DNA of 64,000 nt. Origin: Verrucomicrobiaceae bacterium. Lineage in GTDB: Bacteria > Pseudomonadota > Gammaproteobacteria > Pseudomonadales > CAMLJR01. The stretch spans positions 186,001-250,000 of the forward strand of contig JAQGNY010000040.1 of NCBI GenBank assembly GCA_028293825.1. The letters are read 5' to 3'. The first letter of the stretch is position 1. Every line of letters starts with the position of its first letter. Both the position numbers and the translations under genes were made by a program. This document shows, one piece after another, positions 7,884 through 16,809 of this stretch. The notes below the pieces were generated by a model. It was not told the DNA's origin. It made no database searches and saw nothing but the letters and a program-made list of their open reading frames with translations.

Positions 7884-10800
7884 CGTGTTCACTCGCAGCT
7901 GGTTTGGCGCGACGCGCTTGCAGGCGTTCGACGCCACCCTGAATCAATACGTAAAACACTGGCACCATGAAAATGCCGATCATCGTCGCCACCGTCATCC
8001 CCGCCACCACGGCGGTACCGAGGACGCGGCGCGCACCGGAGCCAGCGCCCGAAGCCACCGCCAGCGGCACCGAGCCGAGCACGAAGGCAAACGATGTCAT
8101 CAGAATCGGTCGCAACCGCAGCCGCGCGCCCTCGATCGCGGCATCGACCAATGCCATGCCGCGCTGATGCGACAGCCGCGCGAATTCAACGATCAGAATC
8201 GCGTTTTTAGCAGCGAGGCCGATCAGCATGACCATGCCGATCTGCGCGTAAATGTCGTTGGCCATGCCGCGCAACGCCAGCCCGCCGAATGCACCGAGCG
8301 CCGCGAACGGGATGCCGAACAGCACCGCGAACGGCACCACCCAACTCTCGTACTGCGCCGCCAACACCAGGAACACGAACAGCAGCGCCAGCGCGAAAAT
8401 ATACGGCGCCTGGCCACCGGCGATTTTTTCCTGATAGGTGGTGCCGCTCCACTCGAACGAATAACCGGCCGGTAAATTCGCCGCAGCCGCTTCCATTGCT
8501 TGCGCGGCCTGACCGGAACTGAAGCCGGGCGCCGCCGCGCCGTTAATAGTCGCGGCGCGGAACACGTTGTAACGCTCGATATAAAGCGGACCGCTTTTCG
8601 GCTTGATAGTGACCATCGTGGACAGCGGCGTCATGTCGCCGCGCTCGGTGCGCACGAACAAATTGTTCACCGCATCCGGGGTGGCGCGGGCGACGGCTTC
8701 GGCCTGCGCGGTCACTTTGTAAGTGCGTCCGTACAAGTTAAAGTCGTTGATATAACTGCCGCCCAAAAACATCTGCAGCGAGGAGAACACGTCCGAGATT
8801 TTCACGCCGAGCGTTTTGGTGCGGTCACGGTCGATCACGTACTCGATCTGCGGCACACTGCCGTTGTACTGGGTCGACACCATGCCGAGTTCGGAGTGCT
8901 TGCGCGCATCGGCGAGGAATTCGGACAATGTGGCGCTGAATTTATCGATATCGTCGCCACCGCGATCTTCGAGCACGAACTCAAAGCCGCCGGCGCTGCC
9001 GATCCCGGCCACAGAGGGCGGATTCAGCACCAACACTTGTGCTTGGCGCAGCTGCGCGACGTCCTTATTCAAGCGCGCGACGATCTCGCTCGCCACCGCT
9101 TTGCGATCGCCCCACGGTTTCAGAATCAAAAACATGGTCGCGGTATTGGGCGAGTTGACGCCGGTCAGACCGCTGAAGCCGGTGATCGCCAGCGTGTTCT
9201 CGACCTCTTCGTATTTGGCGAGAATTTTTTGGTATTCCGCCATTACCGCTTCGGTCCGCTGCAGCGATGCAGCCGGCGGCAGCGTCACGATACTGAGCAG
9301 ATAACCCTGATCCTCATCCGGCAAAAACCCGGCCGGGCGCGTCGCCATCAGCCACGCGGCGGCGCCAGCCAGCAGGATGAAAATCACCACCGTGACCGGC
9401 CAGCGCCGAATCGCGCTACCGACCGTGGATACATACTTATCGGTGGAGCGCTTGAACACGCGATTGAAGCCGTTGAAGAAGCGGCCGAGCACACCGCGCG
9501 GTGGCATGTCTTCGGTCGGACGCAGCAATAGCGCGCATAGCGCCGGGGTAAAAGTCAGCGCGACGAACGCCGAAATCGCCACCGACACCGCTAGTGTCAA
9601 CGCGAACTGTTTGTAGAACTGCCCGCTCAGACCGCCGATAAACGCGACCGGAATAAATACCGAGGTCAGCACCAGCGCGATGGCGACGACCGGACCGGCG
9701 ACCTCACTCATTGCTGCGCGGGTGGCGGCGACTGCGTCCAGACCGTCGTGATCCATCTTGGCGGTGACCGCCTCGACCACGACGATGGCGTCATCCACCA
9801 CCAACCCGATCGCCAGTACCAGCGCGAACAGCGTCAGCGTATTGATCGAAAACCCGAGCACCAGGAACGCGACGAAGGTGCCGATTAACGACACCGGCAC
9901 CGCCAGCATCGGAATCAAGGTCGCGCGCCAGTTCTCCAGAAATACGAACACCACCACCAGCACCAGCAACACCGCGATGATCAGCGTGATCACCACTTCA
10001 TGCAGCGATTCGGACACGAAGTTGGTGGTATCGAACGGAATGTCGGCAATGATTCCCGGCGGCAGCGTCGGCGCCAAATCTTTGATCACCTGATGGGCGC
10101 GACGCGATACGTCGAGCGCATTGGCATTAGGCAATTGATAAATAGCAATGGTCGCGACCGGCTCGCCGGACAAACGGCTCGAACGGCCGTAATCGGTGGC
10201 CGCCAATTCGACCCGGGCAATATCATTCAACCGCACCGAAGTGCCATCGTTGCGCGCGCGTACGATGATGTTTTGGTATTCCGCAACCGACGTTAGTCGC
10301 CCTTTTACGTTGACGTTGTACTGCAACTGCTGACCTTTCGGCGCCGGCTCGCCGCCGATGGTGCCGGCCGGCGCGACCACGTTCTGCTCGCCGATGACGG
10401 CGTTAACATCTTGCGTGGTGACGCCGAGCTGCGCCATTTTTTCCGGGTCGAGCCAGATACGCATGCCGTAATCGCGCGCACCGAGCACCACCACCTGACC
10501 GACGCCGGGAATCCGCGCCAGCGCGTCATACACGTGCAGCGTCGCGTAGTTGGATAGGAACAGATAGTCGTAGCGCGGATCTTTAGCCCGCAACGCGACG
10601 AACAGCAAAATACTCGGCTGCCGTTTCGCCACCACCACGCCCTGTTGCAGCACCTGCTGCGGTAACTGGCGCTGGGCGATGGCGACCTGGTTCTGCACGT
10701 TGACGGCGGCGATATCCTGATCGGTGCCGACCGCGAAAGTAATCGTCAGCGAGTAATTGCCGTCATTCGAACTCTTCGAGTCCATGTACAGCATGTTCGG

Positions 10801-11016
10801 CACGCCGTTGACCTGTTGCTCGATTGGCGCCGCCACCGACTGCTCGATGGTGGCCGCGTCCGCACCCGGAAACGAGGTCGATACCACGATGGTCGGCGGC
10901 GTGATTTGCGGGAAGCGCGCAATCGGCAACTGCGTCAGTGCCACCGCGCCGCCGAAGGTGATGATGATGGCCAGTACGGTCGCAAAGATCGGTCGATCGA
11001 TAAAAAAGTTGATCAC
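7873..11016 (-). CDS. RND multidrug efflux pump, HAE1 (AcrB/MexB) family
   Basis: 1047 residues, the expected length. The GTG start overlaps the adaptor stop (GTGA), so the genes are translationally coupled. MINFFIDRPIFATVLAI is the classic N-terminal helix. Proton-relay residues lie in GLVVDDAIVVVE (paired Asp of TM4) and LIGLAAKNAILIVEF (Lys of TM10). Two periplasmic porter halves and twelve membrane helices are apparent. It exports hydrophobic or amphiphilic compounds in exchange for protons; the substrate range is not predictable. No regulator adjoins the operon. Confidence 0.95.
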   Translation of the reverse strand: MINFFIDRPIFATVLAIIITFGGAVALTQLPIARFPQITPPTIVVSTSFPGADAATIEQSVAAPIEQQVNGVPNMLYMDSKSSNDGNYSLTITFAVGTDQDIAAVNVQNQVAIAQRQLPQQVLQQGVVVAKRQPSILLFVALRAKDPRYDYLFLSNYATLHVYDALARIPGVGQVVVLGARDYGMRIWLDPEKMAQLGVTTQDVNAVIGEQNVVAPAGTIGGEPAPKGQQLQYNVNVKGRLTSVAEYQNIIVRARNDGTSVRLNDIARVELAATDYGRSSRLSGEPVATIAIYQLPNANALDVSRRAHQVIKDLAPTLPPGIIADIPFDTTNFVSESLHEVVITLIIAVLLVLVVVFVFLENWRATLIPMLAVPVSLIGTFVAFLVLGFSINTLTLFALVLAIGLVVDDAIVVVEAVTAKMDHDGLDAVAATRAAMSEVAGPVVAIALVLTSVFIPVAFIGGLSGQFYKQFALTLAVSVAISAFVALTFTPALCALLLRPTEDMPPRGVLGRFFNGFNRVFKRSTDKYVSTVGSAIRRWPVTVVIFILLAGAAAWLMATRPAGFLPDEDQGYLLSIVTLPPAASLQRTEAVMAEYQKILAKYEEVENTLAITGFSGLTGVNSPNTATMFLILKPWGDRKAVASEIVARLNKDVAQLRQAQVLVLNPPSVAGIGSAGGFEFVLEDRGGDDIDKFSATLSEFLADARKHSELGMVSTQYNGSVPQIEYVIDRDRTKTLGVKISDVFSSLQMFLGGSYINDFNLYGRTYKVTAQAEAVARATPDAVNNLFVRTERGDMTPLSTMVTIKPKSGPLYIERYNVFRAATINGAAAPGFSSGQAAQAMEAAAANLPAGYSFEWSGTTYQEKIAGGQAPYIFALALLFVFLVLAAQYESWVVPFAVLFGIPFAALGAFGGLALRGMANDIYAQIGMVMLIGLAAKNAILIVEFARLSHQRGMALVDAAIEGARLRLRPILMTSFAFVLGSVPLAVASGAGSGARRVLGTAVVAGMTVATMIGIFMVPVFYVLIQGGVERLQARRAKPAASEHDAH

Positions 11017-12296
11017 TGCGCGGCCCCCGAAGCTTTAGCGGCAGGAGCTTTTTTGGCGGGTTTCGCGGCCGGGTCATTCGGCTTTTCATTCGGTTTGCCG
11101 TTGGTCGCGCCAGCAGCGGGTTGCGGTGCCCCCGGCTGCGCGGTTTTGGCGTCGGTTTGATCCGGCGGCAATGGCGTCGCATGCACCGGCACGCCCGATT
11201 TTAACTTCTGCACGCCGTCGACAATGACAGTTTCACCGGCTTTCAAGCCCGACAGAACCTGCCAATCGTGTTCGATACGCGCACCCATTTTGACGTCTCG
11301 GTTCTGCGCCTTGCCGTCGCCATCGACCACCCAGACAAAGTTGCTGCCCTGCAAATCCTGCACGGCGCGCTGCGGCAACAGCAGTGCGTCGGGTATCTGT
11401 TGCGTATCCATGGCGATGCGCGCGAATTGGCCGGCGCGCAGCATTTTCTGCGGATTCGCCACTTCCAACCGCACCGCCAGGGTGCCGGTGGTGCGGTCGA
11501 CGGCGGGATCAATGAAGTTCAATTTCGGAATCTGCGGGTATTCGTAACCATCGCCCAAAATCAGCCGATACGGCGGTGGCGATTTGGAGTTTTGATCGGC
11601 GGTGCGGCCGAGCGTGCGCTGAAATGCCAGCAGGCGCTGTTCGCTGATGCCGAAATCGATGTACATCGGATCGACCGAATACACCGTTGCGATCAGCGTC
11701 GAATTCGGCGCCACCAAACCGCCGACGCGAATTTCCGCACGGCCCATCACGCCGTCGATCGGTGACGTAATGGTCGTGTAACCGAGGTTCAACTCGGCCG
11801 TTTTCACCGTCGCCCGCGCTGCGTCCACCGACGCGGCCGAAGCCGAACTGCGCGCCTGCGCGGCGTCATAATCCTGCTGACTGACGGCATCCATCGCCAA
11901 CAGCGGCTGCACCCGACCGAAGTCGCGCTCGGCCTGTTCGCGCGAAGCCTGCGCCTGCGCCAGCTCCGCACGCGCCTGCGCCAATGCCGCGATATACGGC
12001 TGCGAGTCGATCACAAATAACGGATCGCCCTTCTTAATCGTTTGGCCGTCGTTGGCAATTTGCTTTTCGAGCAGGCCGCCGACGCGCGGCCGGATTTCGA
12101 TGGTGTTGCGCGCCTCGGTCTGGCCGACAAAGGTCTCCGTCACGGTAGCCGCACGCGGCGTCAGCTTGATCGTGGTGACATCGATTGCCGCTGGGGGCGG
12201 CGCCGGTTTCGAGCAATCGCTTAACAGCGCAACGAACAGCGGGACGGTGACAAATTGCGCCAGCCGCACGGCATGCCCGCGATTAATCAATGGCAT
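11013..12296 (-). CDS. RND efflux periplasmic adaptor lipoprotein (MexA/AcrA family)
   Basis: 427 residues, first gene of the efflux operon, with AGGAG seven bases before the ATG. A lipid-anchor signal ends LLSDCSKP. The barrel-lipoyl-hairpin layout is clear: FVGQTEARNTIEIRPRVGG, IKKGDPLFVIDSQPY, a long Ala/Gln-rich hairpin (about 95-165), and TTITSPIDGVMGRAEIRVGG. The C-terminal 45 residues are an unusual Pro/Lys/Ala-rich tail (repeated KPNEKPN, AKPAKK) of probable disorder. It joins the inner-membrane pump to the outer-membrane channel. Confidence 0.93.
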   Translation of the reverse strand: MPLINRGHAVRLAQFVTVPLFVALLSDCSKPAPPPAAIDVTTIKLTPRAATVTETFVGQTEARNTIEIRPRVGGLLEKQIANDGQTIKKGDPLFVIDSQPYIAALAQARAELAQAQASREQAERDFGRVQPLLAMDAVSQQDYDAAQARSSASAASVDAARATVKTAELNLGYTTITSPIDGVMGRAEIRVGGLVAPNSTLIATVYSVDPMYIDFGISEQRLLAFQRTLGRTADQNSKSPPPYRLILGDGYEYPQIPKLNFIDPAVDRTTGTLAVRLEVANPQKMLRAGQFARIAMDTQQIPDALLLPQRAVQDLQGSNFVWVVDGDGKAQNRDVKMGARIEHDWQVLSGLKAGETVIVDGVQKLKSGVPVHATPLPPDQTDAKTAQPGAPQPAAGATNGKPNEKPNDPAAKPAKKAPAAKASGAAQ

Positions 12297-12507
12297 TTAA
12301 TGCTCCTGAACCCGCCGCTGAGGACGAGTGTTAGTTTTTGCGAAACGTATGTATCAACGCGCACTGCACTGGCAGCCTTAACAAAATGCATTCTATAAAA
12401 AAGAAAACGCACCCTTAAAAGTCGCACCGCACCGCAAACAACACATCGTTAAATGAAGACAGGCATCATGCCGAAGAGGTACTGATTTACTGCGCCGCTC
12501 GGTTCGA

Positions 12508-13008
12508 TCAGCGTCCGCTGTCGGCCACCCAGCGGCTGGAGCCCGATTGTCCCGGCCCCGAAGATACTTTGAGCACCACATCGCAAATGCCACGGGTGCA
12601 CACGAATTGCGTATCGCCGACGAAGCAATCACGCAGATAACGCGCCAATTCTTCCACCGTGGAATTGCGAATCGGCAGTAGCAAGGTGTCCGATTTCAGC
12701 AGCGGAATTTTTTCACCGTTGAAATAAACGAGATAAATATCCGCGCTTTCCTCGATGCGTAAATGCGGCGATAACTGCGGCAGCAAGGTGTATTCGTCGA
12801 GCGTCGCGCACAGTTCGCGCAGCCGCGTTTTGATGTCTTTGTAGCTGAAGCAGATGCCGTCATCGCCCACCGGCGCGGTAACCGCTAAGTGCACGGCGTA
12901 GTTGTGGCCGTGCAAACGCTCGCGCTCGGTGGCGTTGAATATCGTGAAATGCGCGGCGGAAAATTTGATGTCTTCTTTGCTGATTTCTATCGTGGTGAGA
13001 TTCTGCAT
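12508..13008 (-). CDS. 6-pyruvoyl-tetrahydropterin synthase (PTPS/QueD)-like protein
   Basis: 166 residues. Zinc ligands typical of the fold are present: His20 in FSAAH, and His33 and His35 in RLHGHNY. The late motif VSSGPGQSGSSRW matches the conserved C-terminal end. The catalytic Cys that QueD and PTPS carry a few residues before HGH is replaced: the segment reads ATERERLHGH. A charged lid, IEESADIYLVYFNGEKIPLL, is inserted in the middle. It is therefore likely a PTPS-fold paralogue acting on another pterin or substrate rather than the queuosine enzyme. It stands alone; no other queuosine or folate genes are nearby. Confidence 0.72.
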   Translation of the reverse strand: MQNLTTIEISKEDIKFSAAHFTIFNATERERLHGHNYAVHLAVTAPVGDDGICFSYKDIKTRLRELCATLDEYTLLPQLSPHLRIEESADIYLVYFNGEKIPLLKSDTLLLPIRNSTVEELARYLRDCFVGDTQFVCTRGICDVVLKVSSGPGQSGSSRWVADSGR

Positions 13009-13417
13009 GGCGACTCGATAGTGGGTCGATCAGAGGGGAATTATAACCAGATACTCAATGACGTAAGCGTGACACATCGTTACGAAGCGGTAATCACCGC
13101 TATTTCTGTCGCCGTTTTCCGGCACGCATTGCTCATCTTTTGGGCTCGTTGAAGAAACCGTGTTCTATCTGGACAGAATGACACAGCAAGGTTTCGTATT
13201 TTTTCAGCGGCGCGGAATCATCGATGCACAACAGATTGTTGGATCGACTGCGTCTGCGTCAATGCGCGGACGCCCCAGAGTCATAAGTACGTACCGATAT
13301 GCCAAAGGGATGAGTGCGGGCGGGTAAATACCTACGACCCCATAAATCAAAGCGGTCGCCGTGGAAAACACGATATGGCATTATCCGCGGTTGAGCATTT
13401 TTAATACTGGGAATTGT
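13009..13417. other. Intergenic region upstream of divergent genes
   Basis: About 410 bp between the PTPS-like gene (minus) and the SutA-like gene (plus). No gene or RNA recognised. If the upstream GTG at 13361 is the real start of the SutA-like gene, the region is 350 bp. Confidence 0.45.
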
Positions 13418-13831
13418 GTGACTGTTAAGAAAGCGCTGCACCAGAAAAATTTGGCCCAGAAAGCCGCGCCTCAGAAAACCAAGTATCTGGTGAGGGCATC
13501 CACAGGTGCGCCAGTGAAACCACCGATCAAAAAGGCCGATCAACGTCGCGAGCTGGAAGACCAGATGGAAGCGTTTTTGCGCGAGGGCGGCGCGGTGCAC
13601 GAAATTCCGCGCGGACTCAGCGGCCGCGATTCATTAAACGGGCCGCTGCCATCGCCGCCATTTATCGGCGATGAGCCGCGCGAAAATCGCACCTACGTCA
13701 ACGAAGTGGTCGCCGCCATCGAAGCGCGCCGCAAACCAGCGCCACCGGCAAAACCCAAACCGCGCCGACCGCGCAAGAAAATAATCTACGACGATTTCGG
13801 CGAACCGATACGCTGGGTTTGGGAAGAATGA
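13418..13831 (+). CDS. Small basic protein with a SutA-like motif
   Basis: 137 residues from a GTG at 13418 (GGGA close upstream); a second in-frame GTG at 13361 would add 19 residues. The N-terminus is Lys/Ala-rich. The central part, ELEDQMEAFLREGGAVHEI, closely resembles the conserved region of SutA, the RNA polymerase-binding factor of slow-growing Pseudomonas, which has a similar FLxxGGxVxEI segment. Unlike SutA it lacks an acidic N-terminus and has a C-terminal Pro/Arg/Lys stretch and a closing IIYDDFGEPIRWVW. It probably binds RNA polymerase or nucleic acid, but this is inference from one motif. A strong terminator follows. Confidence 0.55.
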   Translation: MTVKKALHQKNLAQKAAPQKTKYLVRASTGAPVKPPIKKADQRRELEDQMEAFLREGGAVHEIPRGLSGRDSLNGPLPSPPFIGDEPRENRTYVNEVVAAIEARRKPAPPAKPKPRRPRKKIIYDDFGEPIRWVWEE

Positions 13832-13935
13832 GAGGAAAGAGCAAGCGGGAACAATAAGATCGGAACAAATGTGGAAGACAGCAGCGCTATAACAACTTCG
13901 CTTAGGCGCGCCTCGAGCACCAAATAACGCACTAC

Positions 13936-13968
13936 AAAAAAGGCCCTTTCAGTGAAAAGGCCTTTTTT
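13936..13968. terminator. Bidirectional rho-independent terminator
   Basis: AAAAAAGGCC pairs with GGCCTTTTTT around a short loop. The A-run on one side and T-run on the other make it usable from both strands: it ends the SutA-like gene (plus) and the P450 gene (minus). Confidence 0.9.
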
Positions 13969-14016
13969 ATTCTCGATTAATTACGCGGCGACAGCAGCGC
14001 GAAGCATCGGTATCAA

Positions 14017-15309
14017 TTAATCCCAAATTACCGGCAGGCTCGGCGGCGTGCGGAACTGAATGCCTTTGATGCCGAGATATTCCTCGTTCGGGTTCAAGCG
14101 CATGTTCGGCATATGGTCGAGCATCGAATTCAGCGCAGCGCCCATTTCAATTTTCGACAACATCATGCCCATGCACATGTGCGCGCCGAAACCGAATGTC
14201 AGCGGCATTTTGAATTTACGGTTGATATTAAATTCGTTCGGATTCTCGAACGCGTCTTCGTCGCGGTTGGCCGAATTGACGATCAAGTTCACGCCGGAAC
14301 CAGCCGGAATTTTCACGCCGCGAATTTCGACATCGCGCGTGGTCAGACGCGGCATCACCGCGATAATGCCTTCGAAACGCAGCGCTTCGTTGATGACGTT
14401 CGGCACCAGGCTGCGGTCGGCGCGAATTTGCTCGTACAGACCGGGGCGCTCCATGATCGTCGCCAGTACGTTCGAGAACGAGCGCGTGGTGGTTTCGCCG
14501 GCGGCCGGCAACAGCGAGCGCACGAAGTAAACGATTTCGTCGTCCTGCAAACGACGACCGTCGACTTCCGAACGCACCAGCAGCGAAATCAAATCAGCGG
14601 CTTGTGAGTTTTCAGCGCGGCGCTGCTGCACGATATTTTTCAAATGTTTGAACAGATTGTCAGCCGCCATCATGGCGTTGCCCATCAACTCGCGGGTCTG
14701 CTCCGGGTTTTTAAAATCGGCCATACCGCCGAGCGCCATCAACAGCGCCCACTCGGAAAACTGATTGAGCTGCTCGGGATCGACCGGCAAACCAAGCATT
14801 TGATAAACGACTTCGAGCGGGAACGGCAACATGAAATCGCCGAGTAATTCGGATTTTTTCTTCGCCGCCAATTCGGTGATGCGGCGCTCGATGGTTGGTC
14901 CGAACAAACGTGCGGTCCAGTCATCTAGCGTTTTTTTCTGGAAAATATTGGTCAACACGGTGCGCCAGAAACGGTGTTCGGTGCCGCCCATCATCAGGAT
15001 GATTTCGCCCTGCACCGGACCGAATACTTCGCGGTAGGGTTCGGTGGTGAAGGTTTCCGAATCCACCAGCGCCGCGTGCACATCCGCGTACTTCAGCAGC
15101 GTGAACATTTTGCGGTCGGGGCCGACACCGGCCGCAATCGACGGCACACCCATTTCGCGAGGCAAGTCGCCTTCAAACACCGGCGTGTTGTGGCGCTTTT
15201 CGGCGTAAACCGGATACGGGTCGGCGCAGGTGCCGGCGTATTGCAAACTGAGGGCAACGAAGGCCTTGCTCAGTTCGGCGGCCTTGGCGGAATGGGATAA
15301 ATCGGACAT
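14017..15309 (-). CDS. Cytochrome P450
   Basis: 430 residues, soluble bacterial class with no membrane anchor. The oxygen-activation helix reads LLPAAGETTTR (about 268-276), the ExxR pair is Glu308/Arg311 in NEALR, and the heme loop is FGFGAHMCMG with ligand Cys379. It hydroxylates an organic substrate using electrons from a ferredoxin partner, which is not encoded nearby. The substrate is unknown; fatty acid, terpenoid or steroid oxidation would fit the acyl-CoA genes elsewhere, but this is a guess. TGGAGA lies before the ATG. Divergent from a TetR regulator that is the likely repressor. Confidence 0.95.
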   Translation of the reverse strand: MSDLSHSAKAAELSKAFVALSLQYAGTCADPYPVYAEKRHNTPVFEGDLPREMGVPSIAAGVGPDRKMFTLLKYADVHAALVDSETFTTEPYREVFGPVQGEIILMMGGTEHRFWRTVLTNIFQKKTLDDWTARLFGPTIERRITELAAKKKSELLGDFMLPFPLEVVYQMLGLPVDPEQLNQFSEWALLMALGGMADFKNPEQTRELMGNAMMAADNLFKHLKNIVQQRRAENSQAADLISLLVRSEVDGRRLQDDEIVYFVRSLLPAAGETTTRSFSNVLATIMERPGLYEQIRADRSLVPNVINEALRFEGIIAVMPRLTTRDVEIRGVKIPAGSGVNLIVNSANRDEDAFENPNEFNINRKFKMPLTFGFGAHMCMGMMLSKIEMGAALNSMLDHMPNMRLNPNEEYLGIKGIQFRTPPSLPVIWD

Positions 15310-15528
15310 ACACTTCTCCAGGTATCGGTGTCCTCGCCCGCAGAGAGTGAGGATTATTTAGAACGGCGCAATCTACGCGTCATAGTAGTAAGGGAATAGA
15401 TATAATCGGCGGGTTTCGTTTTATCGCTGCTACAACCACCCGCGACGGATGCCGCCATCGTCGCCACAACCGATCCGTTGCAACCAATTTTTTGCAATCC
15501 ACTTTTTCAATTAACCCAGGCCGAAGTC
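15310..15528. promoter_or_regulatory. Divergent promoter region, P450 / TetR
   Basis: 219 bp between the two starts. A good -10 hexamer TATAAT lies at 15401-15406 on the plus strand, about 120 bp before the TetR start; no good -35 is visible. A TetR operator is expected here, but I could not pick a convincing palindrome. Confidence 0.35.
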
Positions 15529-16215
15529 ATGTCGAACAAGCCGCAAGCACCCGCTGACGCCGAAACCGTTTTACTCAAAGACGGCATCGCTCCCAAACGG
15601 GCCGAGCGCGGTGAAAAAGAAGGCATGCAGCGCATCATCGAGGCGGCCAAGCTCGAATTCTGCAAAGCCGGATTGACCGGCGCGAAACTCGAAAACATCG
15701 CGCAGCGCGCCGGCGTCAGCAAACAATTGATTCACCACTACTACCGCACCAAACCCGGCTTATACGTCGCCGTCGCCAACGAAATTTCGGCGCAGGCCAT
15801 CGACGATTTATCGCAGCTGCGGTACGAAGAGTTCGAGCCGGCCGATGCGCTGCGCCAATTTTTATACGGCGTGTTCGATCTGTATGTGCGCTTCCCGTTT
15901 ATGAGCGGCATGGTGGTTGATGCGAATTTGCTCGGCGGCGAACATTTTCCCGAATGCCGCGAATTGATTTTGCGCAGCCCGATATTGATGGAGCGGTTAG
16001 TGCACGTGATCGAGCGCGGCCAACAGAGCGGCCTGTTTAAACAACCGCTCAATATCAGCGCGACATTCAGTGCGGCGATCATGGTAACCACCGGTTGTTT
16101 CACCAATGGCAGCAGCGTGTCGGTGCTCGCCGCGTTCGATTTTAACGATCAGGATAATTTGAAATTCTGGCGCGAATATTCGGTGGGGTTCGTGCTCGAT
16201 GCATTGCGGCCGTGA
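15529..16215 (+). CDS. TetR/AcrR family transcriptional regulator
   Basis: 228 residues from the ATG at 15529. N-terminal helix-turn-helix: RIIEAAKLEFCKAGLTGAK, then IAQRAGVSKQLIHHYYRTKP, textbook TetR. The C-terminal ligand/dimer domain (about 90-225) is of the TetR_C type seen in regulators of oxidation genes. It is divergent from the P450 gene, which it probably controls along with itself. The ligand is unknown, plausibly the P450 substrate. The N-terminal 25 residues before the DNA-binding domain are a polar extension. Confidence 0.9.
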   Translation: MSNKPQAPADAETVLLKDGIAPKRAERGEKEGMQRIIEAAKLEFCKAGLTGAKLENIAQRAGVSKQLIHHYYRTKPGLYVAVANEISAQAIDDLSQLRYEEFEPADALRQFLYGVFDLYVRFPFMSGMVVDANLLGGEHFPECRELILRSPILMERLVHVIERGQQSGLFKQPLNISATFSAAIMVTTGCFTNGSSVSVLAAFDFNDQDNLKFWREYSVGFVLDALRP

Positions 16216-16315
16216 TAATTTCGCGCGCGCCGGCATTATTTTTGCTCTCGTTTTATTTTCTAAAACTTAAATAAAAAATTTAATAAAAACTCCCAATAAC
16301 AAAAGGACTCTCAAA

Positions 16316-16702
16316 ATGAATGCATTACTTTGGTGTTTGGTCGTGGTGACATTTTTGCCGGTAGCGTGGGGCGTGCCCGCTTTTAGTTTTCGCAAAAAAC
16401 AATTTGGCTACGCCGATAACAAATTGCCGCGCGCGCAACAACAGCAAACCACGGGCATTGCCGCACGCGCACTGGGCGCGCATCAAAATGCGTGGGAAGC
16501 GTTGATGATGTTTGCGCCGATTGTATTCGTTGCGCAGATTGCCGGTGCCGATCCGGTTAAAGCGGGGCTGACTGGCATCGCCTTTGTCGTTATCCGCGTG
16601 CTGCACGGTATTTTTTATATCGCCGATCTCGATGCATTGCGTTCGATCAGCTTTTTAGTCGGCATCGCCTGCTTGATTCGACTGGTTGTACTTTCTGTAT
16701 GA
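16316..16702 (+). CDS. MAPEG family membrane protein
   Basis: 128 residues with four membrane helices, the standard size. The family segment ARALGAHQNAWEAL is present near residues 50-63. MAPEG proteins are small trimeric membrane glutathione-dependent enzymes or relatives of unknown activity. AAGGA precedes the ATG. Co-directional with the TetR gene and the following lipid kinase, but separated by about 100 bp on each side. Confidence 0.85.
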   Translation: MNALLWCLVVVTFLPVAWGVPAFSFRKKQFGYADNKLPRAQQQQTTGIAARALGAHQNAWEALMMFAPIVFVAQIAGADPVKAGLTGIAFVVIRVLHGIFYIADLDALRSISFLVGIACLIRLVVLSV

Positions 16703-16809
16703 ATAGTGCTTTCCGTATCAATTGCTGTGCTCTTCGTACAAATTATCATCCGCAAATTTTTTGCGCTAAAAACGCTGTATTTGTAAATTCGAAATGGACG
16801 GTACATTAA

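Noticed and set aside
8500-9531. 343-residue open frame antisense to the RND pump
   Set aside because: Shadow of the pump gene in GC-rich DNA; composition is Arg/His-rich with no family features.
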